From Curvularia sp. ZM96 (Eukaryota > Ascomycota > Dothideomycetes > Pleosporales > Pleosporaceae): a stretch of 64,000 nucleotides of DNA. Each line of letters starts with the position of its first letter. Position 1 is the first letter of the stretch. The translations under genes were made by a program, and so were the position numbers. Location of the stretch: NCBI GenBank assembly GCA_022457065.1, contig JAJGBQ010000001.1, positions 2,418,001 to 2,482,000 of the forward strand, given 5' to 3'. Positions 10,074 through 21,046 of the stretch are shown here, piece by piece. Below the pieces are notes generated by a model that worked only from the letters and a program-made list of their open reading frames with translations, was not told the origin of the DNA and ran no database searches.

Positions 10074-11054
10074 CTATCCGCTCTCTGTCAACTTCTTCTT
10101 GCCCTTCTTCCTCCTACTCGCCTGCTCCCTATCCATCTCCTCTAGCCAAAGTCTTCCACTATCCTCGATATCTTCTCCAGTAGTTCGCTCCTTGACTAGC
10201 GCTCTGTACGCTTCGTTCATCAACATATCGAGCTCCTGCCCGAAACCATCTGCCGCGAAGCTCTCGAGGACGAATCTGACGCAACCCAGTGGCATCACAT
10301 TTTTCCCCTGCAACCATGCCCTCATCGTGTCTAGCCACATGGCTACAATCTCTCTTCCATCTGTGCCTCGCTTCAGGAAGTATGCAATCCTATGCACCTG
10401 GCCCTGTTGTTCTGGGTGCTCATAGAAAGGAGACTCCGGGTCCCATTGTGCCTCAAAGGTTACCAGCTTGGGAAAGAATTGCTTCAGAGTGTGGGCGTCT
10501 CTTAGAATTTCCATGAACGTTTCTCCGGCCGAGTTGTACTTTCGATACCTTTCAGTCCCATCTCCGCCCTGAGCAATACTAGCATGGCTAGGTGCACTGC
10601 CAAATCTTCCTATTGGCCGCGTTAAGATATCACGGTACGTATTGCTCACCCTTGTCAGATTCGATGCCATTCGATCCGGAAACAGACGAAGGAGCCCTGC
10701 AAGCGGCTTCTTGTAGGCATCCCGAGAGTTGTAGTAAGTGGACAGTGCGACAGTATTGGCTAAACAGAAAACCTCGAAAGCCTCGCTATAGACTTGTCTG
10801 GACACGGTAAGGAGGTTGGAGATGTCGTCGGTTTTTTCTCGGTGGTCCCAAAAGTCCTTGTCCGCGTGGGCGGTATAGTACACCTCTCCTGGACGGTAGA
10901 AATAGTAGTAGTATACCCGGTCCCGGAGCTCTCGAGGGAGGTGGAACAGCTTGAATGCCCCTGTGCCTTGGGGTAGACCTGGTGGTTCGTTCGGAAGAGG
11001 GGCTTCTGGAGTACCATTGGATGCTTCTTGGGGGCTTTTCGTAGGCTGAGACAT
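10074..11054 (-). CDS. Uncharacterised fungal protein with LPRELR (2EXR/F-box-like) motif
   Basis: Intronless, 326 aa, ATG at 11052-11054, stop TAG at 10074-10076. After a Pro-rich start of about 32 residues comes FKLFHLPRELRDRVYYYYFY, the N-terminal signature of a large fungal family of unknown function, followed by LLTVSRQVYSEAFEVF, its usual second block. The C-terminus is basic (EMDREQASRRKKGKKKL), a possible nuclear signal. This is the second LPxELR-type protein in a row, although the two share little beyond the motif. Divergent from malate dehydrogenase across 459 bp. No enzymatic residues recognised. Confidence 0.8.
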   Translation of the reverse strand: MSQPTKSPQEASNGTPEAPLPNEPPGLPQGTGAFKLFHLPRELRDRVYYYYFYRPGEVYYTAHADKDFWDHREKTDDISNLLTVSRQVYSEAFEVFCLANTVALSTYYNSRDAYKKPLAGLLRLFPDRMASNLTRVSNTYRDILTRPIGRFGSAPSHASIAQGGDGTERYRKYNSAGETFMEILRDAHTLKQFFPKLVTFEAQWDPESPFYEHPEQQGQVHRIAYFLKRGTDGREIVAMWLDTMRAWLQGKNVMPLGCVRFVLESFAADGFGQELDMLMNEAYRALVKERTTGEDIEDSGRLWLEEMDREQASRRKKGKKKLTESG

Positions 11055-11513
11055 GGTGTAAAATAAGTATTTCTGTAGCGTTAGGAAGTAGGTATTTGGT
11101 TGCGATCAATGACTGAAAAGGCGTGCCTGTTCGATGCTTGTCTACCTGATACAGCAACAAGGCGTCAGTGCGCGTGACGCAACACACAGCAACGGGACGG
11201 TCGCGTTACGGCCATTCGAACTGGGCGGACCAAAAGTATACATCTCGCCCATCAAGAGTTACCAAAGCCACGCTAAACAAAGCTTGGCCATCTGATAATG
11301 CCCGGACACAGAACAAAGATAAAGGCGGCATATGCAACCCCCGCGGGAGGGGTGCAGGTGAAGGCGGGTCAGCCGTAGCTCCGGGCAGCCGAAGAAGCAC
11401 TGACGTTCTCAGGTTCAAGTTTCGCAAAACCTCCCGCAGTCTTCCCACACCGCCGTCAAACTTTCCTCCGTCCAACCCAGTCTCCATTTCCTCTCATCTC
11501 CATCACATTCATC
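11055..11513. promoter_or_regulatory. Divergent promoter region, LPRELR gene / malate dehydrogenase
   Basis: 459 bp between two divergent start codons. The part next to malate dehydrogenase is C/T-rich (11430-11513), as is common just upstream of highly expressed fungal genes. No specific operator recognised. Confidence 0.5.
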
Positions 11514-12865
11514 ATGTTCGCTGCTAGGCAGGCATTCTTCCAGGCCCAGCGCCGCTGCTTCTCGGCCTCGGCCCGCCAGGTAAGCCGACTTGCAACCAGC
11601 TGCGAGCGCTTTTCTTAGTGGGGCGATTGGATGCGCTCACGGCTTGCAATTGGCATTTCTTTTCGGCACAAGACTAACTGAGGCTGCTGCAGAACTCCAA
11701 GGTCACTGTTCTCGGTGCTGCCGGTGGCATTGGCCAGCCATTGTCGCTGCTGCTCAAGCTGAACCCCAGGGTTAGCAAGCTCGCCCTCTACGATATCCGC
11801 CTGGCCCCAGGTACGCTCCGGTTGCATTTGCTACCCATTGAGCATTGAGCGCTTGCTAAATCATGCTCTACAGGTGTCGCTGCCGACATTGGCCACATCA
11901 ACACCAAGAGCGAGGTACGAACATACTGCCCGCGCCCTCGGACGAACAATGGGCTGATGTGCAAATAGGTCACTGGCCATGACGCCACCCCCTCCGGTCT
12001 CGCTGAGGCCCTCAAGGGCGCTGAGATTGTCCTCATCCCCGCTGGTGTTCCCCGCAAGCCTGGCATGACCCGTGATGGTAGGCATTGGAAGCAATCGCAC
12101 CCTGTAGCACAGCTGACGGTGACACAGACCTGTTCAACACCAACGCCTCCATTGTCCGCGACCTTGCCAAGGCTGCTGCTGACCATGCCCCTGAGGCCAA
12201 CATCCTCATCATCTCCAACCCTGTATGTTGAGACGATCCACTGGCAATCTAAGCACAATACTCATTCTGTTCAGGTCAACTCCACCGTCCCCATCACCGC
12301 CGAGGTCTTCAAGTCCAAGGGCGTCTACAACCCCAAGCGCCTCTTCGGTGTCACCACCCTTGACGTTGTCCGTGCCTCGCGCTTCATCTCCCAGCTGAAG
12401 AACACCGACCCCGCCTCCGAGAACATCACCGTCGTTGGAGGTCACTCCGGCGCTACCATTGTTCCCCTCCTTTCCCAGTCCGGCTACAACCTCGAGGGCA
12501 CCAAGCTCGACGAGTACGTCAAGCGCGTTCAGTTCGGTGGTGATGAGGTCGTCCAGGCCAAGGATGGTGCCGGCTCTGCTACTCTCTCCATGGCCATGGC
12601 TGGTGCCCGTTTCGCCGAGTCTCTGCTCAAGGCTGCCCAGGGCCAGAAGAACGTCATTGAGCCCACCTTTGTCGACTCTCCTCTGTTCAAGGACCAGGGC
12701 TGCGAGTACTTCGCCTCCAACGTCGAGCTCGGCCCCAACGGTGTTGAGAAGATCCATCCCGTTGGCAAGATCACCGACTACGAGCAGAAGCTCCTCGATG
12801 TCTGCGTCTCTGACCTCAGCAAGAACATCAAGAAGGGTGTTGAGTGGGCCAAGGCCAACCCATAG
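11514..12865 (+). CDS. mdh1: Malate dehydrogenase, mitochondrial
   Basis: Six exons: 11514-11579, 11693-11810, 11874-11914, 11969-12077, 12128-12222 and 12275-12865 (339 aa). NAD-dependent oxidation of malate to oxaloacetate in the TCA cycle. Exon 1 encodes a 22-residue Arg/Ala/Phe-rich presequence (MFAARQAFFQAQRRCFSASA), a typical mitochondrial signal. The mature part starts KVTVLGAAGGIGQPLSLLLK, the NAD-binding Rossmann loop. [20 protein letters not shown] supplies the substrate arginines, and VVGGHSGATIVPLL the catalytic His. Every junction is GT-AG and the joined frame is continuous. The last exon uses C-ending codons heavily, as expected for a highly expressed gene. The nuclear presequence separates it from cytosolic or glyoxysomal forms. 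Confidence 0.96.
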
Positions 12866-13284
12866 ATTCGGTAATGGAGACATGGGTGACGAATGTATAC
12901 TAGTAATGACATGAGGCTTTTGGGATCTGGAGTAGAATAAATTCTTTCTAGTGTCCCCAGAACCAGCCATTTGCCTAAATGGTGATGTCTCGGTTTTGGT
13001 CTTTGTCGGAACATACCAAAAATTTCTCCACTTCATTGTATGTTTTGAAGTATGTGTATCCCACGGCCATACCAGCATTGACAGGTGATTTTTATTCTTT
13101 CTGATCGTCAAACGGAGACAAGGACACGAAACAGCACAAAAACAAGACAAGAGTGACTAAAAATATTTTTCTTCTAGGAATATGGTTCCCATCTATACAT
13201 GTTGTCTAACAAACACACATATATCCTATCCTTGCTAGATTCCTCCACGCCACTTATATCCAAGCATACAGACAAAGTAGATTT
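12866..13284. other. Convergent 3' region, malate dehydrogenase / carnitine acetyltransferase
   Basis: 419 bp between convergent stops. AT-rich stretches probably serve both 3' UTRs. A long minus frame runs opposite malate dehydrogenase (12209-13150) but is a shadow. No gene seen. Confidence 0.5.
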
Positions 13285-15443
13285 CTACAACTTGGCCTTT
13301 GAAGCCTCGAGCGTAGGCAGCATGATATCGCGCATGTCGCCGGCAGCCTCGTTGAGATAGAAGCTCATCTTCTCCTACAAGTACATATGTTAGTGATTTG
13401 TTTGTTTGTAAATTGCATGAAGCAGGGTAGAGAAGAAAAAACAACTTACCGAGCCCAGTCCCTTGGAGCAAACATTAAACTGGATCGTGTTCTCGTTAAT
13501 CATATACGCAATACCCCAGCCATCATCGATGACCTGACTCCAACCGTATCCATTAAAGTACTCACTCGACAGCTGCGAGCTCGAGATGTACCACGTGGAT
13601 GAGTAAGAGAAGGCTGGGTCCTGGAAGAGCGCAGGCAGCTCCTCGCCTTCCTTGAGGCACTTCTTGAGGCCGAAGAGGTGGCGGTCGACACCTCGGCCAT
13701 CGCTGGCATCGGAAATGTACTTGACGTGGGCGTCCAGGGCGGCGCGCAGCTTCTGCTGGCATTCTTCGGGTGTGGCGTTGGGGTCGGCCATGGCGTTGCA
13801 GAAGGCGACGCTTTCGTCCGAGACACTGCGGCAGGTTTCGGTGCGGCCTTGCTGGAAGCGACGGGTTGCGGCAGACTCGTAGGTGGGGCGGTTCTTGCCG
13901 TAGAACTTGTGGTAGGCGAGTTGGATGATCATTTGTACGTAGGCGTCGGGGCTGCACTTGAACTTCTTGATCAGGCCCTTGCCGTAGCCTTGGTAGGCCT
14001 GTACCCTCAGCTCGTGCGCGCCAATCTGGCGGGCAAAGTGTGATCGTGCATCCTCAATGTCTTGCTGGAGTTCCTTGCTGAGCTCGAAGCGCAGAGGCTT
14101 AGGGCTGGGTAGGTTGGAGCGCACGTTGGGGTCGTCAAAGGGAAGGGCGTTGGAGAAGATTTGCTGGTTGGCGTAGTCGTTGAGGCGGTGGGTGGGGGTG
14201 CCGTCCATCATCGAGTGCTCGCCCATGAAGCCAGAGGTTCCGTTGTCATTGATGATGAATTGGAGAGGCTTGTCGTACCAGCGGTTGGCGCCGTCGCCGT
14301 GCCAGTACTGGTGTGCGCGCTCTTCCAGAGTGACAGGAGCAGCGTCGTCGAGGCAGACGACGAAAGAGGCCGACTCAATGTCTTGCAGAGTAGCGGCATT
14401 GACAGTGGAATGAGCCTTGAGTTTGGGGTAGACGTCTGACCATACATCGCGGTTCTGCGATGTGAGGGCGCCAACTGCGGGCGATCTCTCGGCCTTCTCG
14501 TAGATGTGCTTGAACTGCTGTTCGAATTCGCTAGTGTTCAGCTGCTTCCCGTTGACCTCGTGGGCAACCTTCCAGAACTGATTTTTCCTGATGACGATGA
14601 TGTGCTTGTTCTCCTGGTATGGGAACTTTACGCTGGTGTCGGCGGGCTTCTTGGGCACACGGCAGCAGTTGAACATGTGCTCGTACGAGCTCATGGCCAT
14701 AGGCAGCTTCTTCATGTACTCAGGCTCCAGGCTGCACTCGTCAACCATCTTTTTGAATTCAAGCACAGCGGTGGTCATGGCAGCCGCGCGCTTGGCGGGG
14801 TTTCTCCTCTTCTTGTCGTCGCGGTGCGAGTAGAAGTAGCTGACGTATGGCACAACGGGGTCGCGGTAGGCCATGTACGCGGCCTCATTCCACCACTCGT
14901 AGATCCAGTTTTTATGCTTGGGATCTTCCCTCCGCGCTACCAGGCGCTCCTGTAGCTTCTGTCCAGGCCCGCCAGGGGCGATGAACTCGTTGACAGCCTT
15001 TGTGGTGGCCTCATATTCGGTCTTGGAGAGCAGCGGGTGGACAGACTTCAGGTAGCGCTTGGCAGTCTCCTCGAGTGTAGGGACGGGGAGGCGGGGGAGA
15101 GAGTCCTCGAAGCGCAGCATAGCGCCTTTGCTGTGGTCCTCCTTGTAGCCTGCGCAGCCATGGTCGTCAGCTTGGGGAAACAATTTGGGTGGTGGGGGAG
15201 CGCATGTGAAAGCTGCACATGCCACTTACCAGCTGGCAAACTCGACTGCTTTCTCGCTGGAGCCATTGCGACAATCTAGACAGACGCAAACATCAGCACA
15301 CATTCTCTCGCTCTCGTCTGCCCCGCCAAACGCGAATTTCCAGTCGGTCAACCTACCCTTGGCTTGGCGAATGCGTTCTGGGACAATATGGGCTTGCGAA
15401 GTATCGAGGAGGGTACTCGCGCGCGTACCGCTCTGCTAAACAT
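13285..15443 (-). CDS. CAT2: Carnitine O-acetyltransferase, dual mitochondrial/peroxisomal
   Basis: Exons 15443-15357, 15275-15230, 15149-13450 and 13374-13285; 640 aa from the first ATG. Transfers acetyl groups between CoA and carnitine so that acetyl units can cross organelle membranes. The catalytic His (about residue 356) lies in MGEHSMMDGTPT, the family's active-site block; choline/carnitine acyltransferase signatures flank it. Exon 1 encodes MFSRAVRARVPSSILRKPIL, a strongly basic, amphipathic mitochondrial presequence. A second ATG in good context at 15264-15266, just inside exon 2, would give a 608-aa form lacking it. The C-terminus is AKL, a peroxisomal PTS1. This matches the known organisation of yeast Cat2 and Aspergillus AcuJ, in which one gene serves both organelles. 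The closely spaced promoters are inferred, not shown. Confidence 0.93.
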
Positions 15444-16640
15444 CACAGAAATGAAGGGAGAAGATGAGGATAGAGGAAAGATAAAAATGACGGCAGATGA
15501 GATCAGAAGTCCTAGCTTCAGCAGATCCGAGGCGAAATGAGCACGCGCTGGCTTGATTTACTAGGGGTGGGTTGCTATGAAGGGACCGCTTGGGGTTGAG
15601 CCGAGGTTGAGCCCGAAGGGGCTTAGGCTATCCGGCCCCAGGTGCGTGACGTAGCGAGCGTGAACGTCTGATGCCCGCTGGACCGGCGCCATGCTGCGGA
15701 TTAAGGTGAGCTGGTTGGCTTCTCCTGTGCCACAAGCCCAAGACACCAGCACCATTGGCTTCTTCGCTCGGCGCGTGGTGGGCAGACAGCTCTCCGCCGA
15801 GGATATCGAGTTCCCCACGGTGCCCCAAACCCACTGTGTGGCACGGACTCAGCACGCGGCAGTGTCAGTAGCAACCGAGGATCATCTCAACCCTCTTCGC
15901 CCGAGCTTACTAGAGAGGGCTCTCGCGTTGAGGCTGCTGATACCTAGTACACGCGTTTACCTCTACCGGATTCGCACGTGATTCATCATGCCCGAACTGG
16001 TCATTTGCTGCCAGCGTTACTGTTCGCAAAGACATGTCTCTGCAGGAGATGCCCGGTATCATCACGTGACTCGTGGTTCTCGAAGATGCCTCACAAGATA
16101 CATTGTACGCAACACCATCATCATCGACGAGACAAATCATATACATTTTCTGCTCGCTCAGCTTATAACGCCAATTTTTGGGCAATGAGGCCTAGGTCGC
16201 ATCGCCGACCTAGTAAGAATAACCCCTTAAAATGTATATACAAAACCAACAGGTTCACCTCCAACACCAATGCTACTGAACAAGACACGTTGTACGTGCA
16301 ACCAAATATACAAGATGAAGCAGAAACCAACGAGATCCCCGGAGCAAAAAGCATCCGGTCTGATGCAAAAGTTTATAGACAAGGAAAACATAGGAAACGT
16401 CGCAGTGACGGTGGGTGGTATCAACAGCCCAGCTGCATTGAAGCGTCTTGGGTAGGGTAGGGTATGACGGCGGCAACTCCGCATTCAAAGTTTCCAGTGC
16501 GTCGGGCGCGCAGTTTTGCACGTAGTGAGATGAACATCCGGGGCTGTCAGATGTTTTGCAGCTTCGGTACATTGCAACTCCGCGGTTTGGTGGTGTTTCA
16601 GAAGCGCAGCGCAACCAGTAACGCGCACAATCGATGTCGT
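15444..16640. other. Intergenic region upstream of carnitine acetyltransferase
   Basis: 1.2 kb without a supported gene. Open frames on both strands lack domains. One hairpin with 8-bp arms and a 6-nt loop lies at 16192-16213. Confidence 0.5.
16192..16213. repeat. Short hairpin, 8-bp arms
   Basis: CTAGGTCG (16192-16199), loop CATCGC, CGACCTAG (16206-16213). It is about 430 bp beyond the stop of the gene at 16641-17015, so a terminator role is unlikely. Function unknown and possibly chance. Confidence 0.5.
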
Positions 16641-17015
16641 CTAGTACTCGGTCCAATGGCATTTGTCGCCGACTTTTTCGAATTCCAGATCTCGGTTCAT
16701 TCGTCGTCGGGCGCGCTCTTCCCGACCGAAACAGCTGAAGAGTCGCGCGAGGCCGCTGCGCTTGCGTGGCTGCAGGCCCTCGTAGGGGTTCTCTTTGCTG
16801 AGCGAACTTGATGTAGTGGAGATCGGACTCAGAGGAATCGTCGCGTCGGCGAAGATGTCGACACTCTTTGCAGATTTCTTCTCCGAGTATGGCGATGATG
16901 TTGGCGACGGCGACGAGGGCATCGACGTGTCGAGAGGAGACAGCAAGTCCATTTGGCGGTTGACCCGTGGAGAGCTGGGAAGACCGCTAGGCGAGAGTGG
17001 TGGGTAGAGAGACAT
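16641..17015 (-). CDS. Small uncharacterised conserved protein
   Basis: Intronless, 124 aa, ATG at 17013-17015, stop TAG at 16641-16643. The first two thirds are Ser/Pro-rich and look disordered (LSPSGLPSSPRV, SSPSPTSSPYSEKK), with several SP/TP sites that proline-directed kinases could use. The last third is compact, basic and then acidic: KRSGLARLFSCFGREERARRR followed by a Trp/Tyr-containing end. Small proteins with such a Ser/Pro tail joined to a basic Cys/Phe/Gly core are common in filamentous ascomycetes, but I do not recognise a named family. No signal peptide or membrane segment. Confidence 0.65.
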   Translation of the reverse strand: MSLYPPLSPSGLPSSPRVNRQMDLLSPLDTSMPSSPSPTSSPYSEKKSAKSVDIFADATIPLSPISTTSSSLSKENPYEGLQPRKRSGLARLFSCFGREERARRRMNRDLEFEKVGDKCHWTEY

Positions 17016-18854
17016 TTTGATTGAAGAGTAGGAAATTCTAGTGATGTTGAAAGAGTGGTTGCGCTCTAAGGAGGGTGGGTATCGCCAGGATAGATATAAC
17101 GGTTTCCGGTGGTAAGTCGGTCGCTGAAAGAATAAGAACTAGTTGGGTGCTGGGGAAGACGTTGTTTGAACCACAATGCAACCAAGGGGGGACGTAAGTA
17201 TGTATATGTTTATGTCGATCAAGCAGCCTTCCGCTGAATGTGGCCGCGCAATTCCATCTGGCCCAGGGGTTTGCATGGTATCTCCACGCCACACATGGAT
17301 GCCAGGGGGCCCGGGGGCTGCAAAGGGCCGCCTCCAAACTCTACGTCCATCTTGCCACATATTTGCTGCAAGGCACGACATTATCCGCGGTTTCAAGACT
17401 CTTTGAATATACTATTTATGCTCTTTTCGCGGCTCTTTGTCCAACCGTCTTCTTGTCGTTACAGAATGACACTGGCAAACGCGCTGCAAAGCGGCGTATG
17501 GGCGAAGGTGTCGCATGATGTTCTGAAACTACGCCATCTCGTTGCGGCAAAGCTAGGCCTTAGCTGTAGCCTGATAAGCCACCGAGGCCCGTGTAGGCCT
17601 CGAGAGTCAGCGAAACGTGTTCCTGGGAAACGAGGCACTAGGGTGTGCCATTGGCCTGATGCGTTTGTTTTCCGGTCCTGCACTCCTTGAAACGCCATCA
17701 ACGTCGCATGAGTGGTGCTTGGAAACAAAAGACGGTCCGCTCGTCACGGGATAATTAGGCCTGCTCTGTATTTGCGGCCATTCCTAACAGGCTTAATATT
17801 CCGTCATTCATGCAAAGGGACCCAAGATTCCCGTCTGGGCACGCTACAGCACATCCAACATTTTGCGATTGACATCCTGCTGTACAGATGGACTGTTACT
17901 CCTGTGAAGATACAATGACACGTCTGCTGTGTGCAATCTCTGTCGCATCTGCCAAATCACTTGGTCAGATAGTTTTCCATAGGCCCGTTTGCAACCCAAG
18001 TGCTGACGGCTCGAGTCTGTGCCGGCGCAAACTGCTGACCGTTGCTCATAATTGGGGGAACACGTCGGCATTGACTTCGCACTCCAAGATCTCCTCGAAA
18101 TCGACATGTCTTCCGTGAGCTTATCTTAAAAAGTTGATTGGCGAGGTGGGTCGACGGGAAGTGTGCGATCCAGACGGTCTTGGAGTGGGTCGCAGCATGA
18201 ATGTCCATATGAAGAATTTAACCTCCATAATGCCGCCCAGAAAGGATCTACGGTCGCGTATCTTGCAGCAACTTCGGAGAGTTTCCGTAGTTCGACTTGA
18301 CAGACGGCTGATGAATAGCAAATCAAAAGGGATCGTGTCAAGTAAACATCCGACCTTTGTGTATAACGATAGATCTCTTCGCCCGTCAAAGCCCTTGACG
18401 GCTCTGTGGGCGAGAGGAGTGTTTCGTTCAGTATTCTTTCCAAGCGAAGCAGCGTACCTAAAGTCGCATAAGATGACATAAGTACTTGGTCGTATTGTTA
18501 CTTGGCAATTGACGCGGCTCATGTTAAGGCGAATACGATATACCTGTTGCAGTTTGTATACTACCGTAGGGATGAATGCGGGGCAAAAAGCCCATGCTTA
18601 CTAGTCTATAATGCGTTTGCCCTTGCATCATCCACACCACCGTCATGATATTAACAACAAGGCCGATATTCAAATTCTGCAACTCTTATAACTGAAACAG
18701 CGGCCAAGGTCTTCAGAAAATATGTAGTGCCATCGTGATGATTTTCAATCATGTCAAAACCTGAACAAATCTGCAAATACCTAACTGTAACCATCTCTAC
18801 GATCAACATGTGCTTCTGTGTCGTCTGAATACCTATGGGTTCACCAATCTCAAT
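17016..18854. other. Long intergenic region, 1.8 kb
   Basis: No supported gene. Overlapping frames on both strands (for example 17238-17690 plus, 18121-18522 minus) have no recognisable domains and no convincing exon junctions. There is a short GC hairpin with 7-bp arms at 17583-17602. The composition becomes AT-rich from about 18540. It separates the conserved left block from the accessory transporter region. Confidence 0.5.
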
Positions 18855-20507
18855 CTATATCTGGTCAACCAAGTTGGTCACATCTGCAGTTTGTAGTCTC
18901 CTGCTCGAGACAAAAAGTTCCGACGGAAACCAGTCTGTCAGTTTGCCACCAGGTCTCCCAGGAGCTTCCGTCACATCGTGTTCCTCAGTTCCAGCGACCA
19001 TAATTCCAAGAGCAACTCCACAAAGCCAGGCCCAGACCATGCCTTCCCCGCAGAAGCCGGCTGCAACCCACTCTCCACAACTGCTCTTTGCATCCACTAC
19101 GCCGTGCTGACTCGGAGAATTTCGACCTGTCAATTTTGTATCCAGCCGGCCCACCAGAGGGAGTAAATCACCAGTCAATCCCAGAATTCCAGACCACACT
19201 TGTTTCAACCCGCCACCAGCACCCCATCTGGGATGGAAAACTGCAGGAAACACGCCTGAGATATGCGAAATGGTCAGAGGCTCAAGAATATCACCGTCGT
19301 CATAAAGTCCAATTTGGTCGACGCCCTTCTTTAGCGACCGCATAAAGCCGCCTCCAAGCATGATATCTCCTTGAATATCACCGTCCGCGGAAGGCCGTTG
19401 GGTAACATAGTCAAACTCCCCACCATAAATCACACTCCATGAGCGCATGCCACCACTGTTAGGGAATAGTTCCCCTGGTCGCTGAGCCGACATGTGCGCT
19501 CGTGCGCCTACGATCTTCTTGCGGAGGCCGGGTACAAGATGACTTGCAAATCCATTGGTAGCATGAACAACATTTCGGACATGTATTGTTCCTCGGGTAG
19601 TCTGAATAGCGTAGGGGAAGCCTTCCGGTGCCTTATCCGGTGAACTTATGGACTCCACAGGCGTCTTCGTTTCTATAGAGAGCGTGCCCTCGAATTCTGT
19701 GAGAAGATTCTTCCAGATGGATACAGTAAATCGGTACGGCCAGATGGCGCCTGCTTGGTAGGATAACGCGCCGACGACACCGCTATTCACACCGAATTTC
19801 TACTCACATCAACCTTCAGAAAAGCATCAGTTATCTCAGAAGGAGTGACAAACCTCTTGTGCTTTTTGGGCATCCCATATCTCAACTTCAATCTCAGGTA
19901 ACCATTTCCTCATTTCAGCTACCTCTTTAACGGCCTTATCAAACGTCATCTGGTCAAGAAACACATCTACAGTCTCAACTTTCCGCGCCTCGGCCGCCTC
20001 AATGCCCTCGTTTTGACATAAATCAACTAGGCATTCCAAGTGCCGCATTTGAAAACGCGTCAAAGCGGCAGCGCGATCCTTAGGCATGGCCTTGCTGAAT
20101 CGAGCAAACACCTCGTACGCCGTGGGCTTGATATGCCCGCCATTCCGACCTGTAGCCCCACTGCATAGCTTACGGGCTTCGAGAACAACCACTTTCTCCT
20201 CTTTATTGATGCCGCAGCGGCGGCGCTCATGCAATAATGATCGTGCGATTGCAACACCGGCAATTCCGGAGCCAATTATTGCCACATCTGCAGTCTGCGG
20301 TAGATTGGGTGAATGGATATCAACAAGTTCTGGAAAGGGAGGGTCGTTGAGCCAGTAGCTTTGAGTTGGGATTGGATTCGGGAGGCCCGGGGATTGTGAC
20401 GCGCGTTTCAGAGCTTGGTTGAACTCATCGGACAAGGCTTTGAGAAGAGTCACGGCTGATATGAGAGTTTTGAATGCATTGGATAAGACAGAAAATGCGT
20501 TGCCCAT
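18855..20507 (-). CDS. FAD-dependent oxidoreductase (DAO family)
   Basis: Two exons: 20507-19854 and 19799-18855 (532 aa). The 54-bp intron (19853-19800) has donor gtttgt, branch-like ctgat and acceptor gtgagtag; joining it restores AQEKFGVNSGVVGALSYQAG, a family block. The FAD Rossmann fold starts at about residue 75 (DVAIIGSGIAGVAIARSLL, Gly79/81/84), then VVLEARKLCSGATGRNGGHI, the usual second FAD contact. The C-terminus holds GFCGEGMVWAWLCGVALG, the closing FAD-binding strand. Members oxidise amine or amino-acid C-N bonds, but the substrate cannot be told. The N-terminus MGNAFSVLS fits an N-myristoylation pattern. It lies on the same strand as, and 540 bp beyond, the ABC transporter, so a shared detoxification role is possible. 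Confidence 0.88.
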
Positions 20508-21046
20508 ATTGCTGTACGTTACAGGATAGATTTCAATTAAGTGGTGGATGATGTTTAGGTGCTGGGAAGAAGCCCGGCTGTTGCGGTATTTCCTTGAGTT
20601 GCACCATCCTCGGTGTTAGTTCGCTGACTTAGTACCCCACGGAGAATAGTAGGAAGCTAATGAGTACTTAACACCAAAGACATCCCTCTAGAGCCACAGT
20701 TGTAAGAATATCATAATTAAAGCAACAAATCTTTTCTTTGTAAACGTTTGATTTAAATGCAAATATGAACCCAATCACTAAGCGCAGCGCCAACTGGAGA
20801 AACCAGATTGGCTCAAATAACAAGTCTATATATATTGTACGACTACAGCCAACTTTCGGCGCAGTAAAATTTCTATTGCTAAGGCGGCGGGGAGGCCAAT
20901 TTTGTGACGGTAATGTACCGCAACTGTCTAATAATGTTGTGAATAATAAACACACTCTACATGTAAAGGGAAAAGCTTTTGAACAACCACAGCGCTCGAA
21001 TATACACTGACAATCTGCCCGACAAAATACAACCAAACTACCTCCA
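20508..21046. other. Intergenic region, FAD oxidoreductase promoter / ABC transporter 3' end
   Basis: 539 bp, AT-rich in the middle (20690-20960). It must hold the promoter of the oxidoreductase and the 3' UTR of the transporter. No CGGAAC box like those of the transporter promoter was seen here. Confidence 0.5.

Noticed and set aside
12209..13150. 313-aa minus-strand frame opposite malate dehydrogenase
   Set aside because: Mirror frame caused by the strong codon bias of the malate dehydrogenase last exon; rich in Gly/Val/Leu with no domain.
15978..16460. 160-aa plus-strand frame upstream of the small conserved gene
   Set aside because: Basic low-complexity translation, overlapping frames on both strands, no domain or splice evidence.
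17583..17602. 7-bp GC hairpin CGAGGCC-N6-GGCCTCG
   Set aside because: Short, not near a gene end, and expected by chance at this size.
18121..18522. Overlapping minus-strand frames of 133 and 117 aa
   Set aside because: No domain, no signal peptide, composition like random translation; no junctions linking them to a larger gene.
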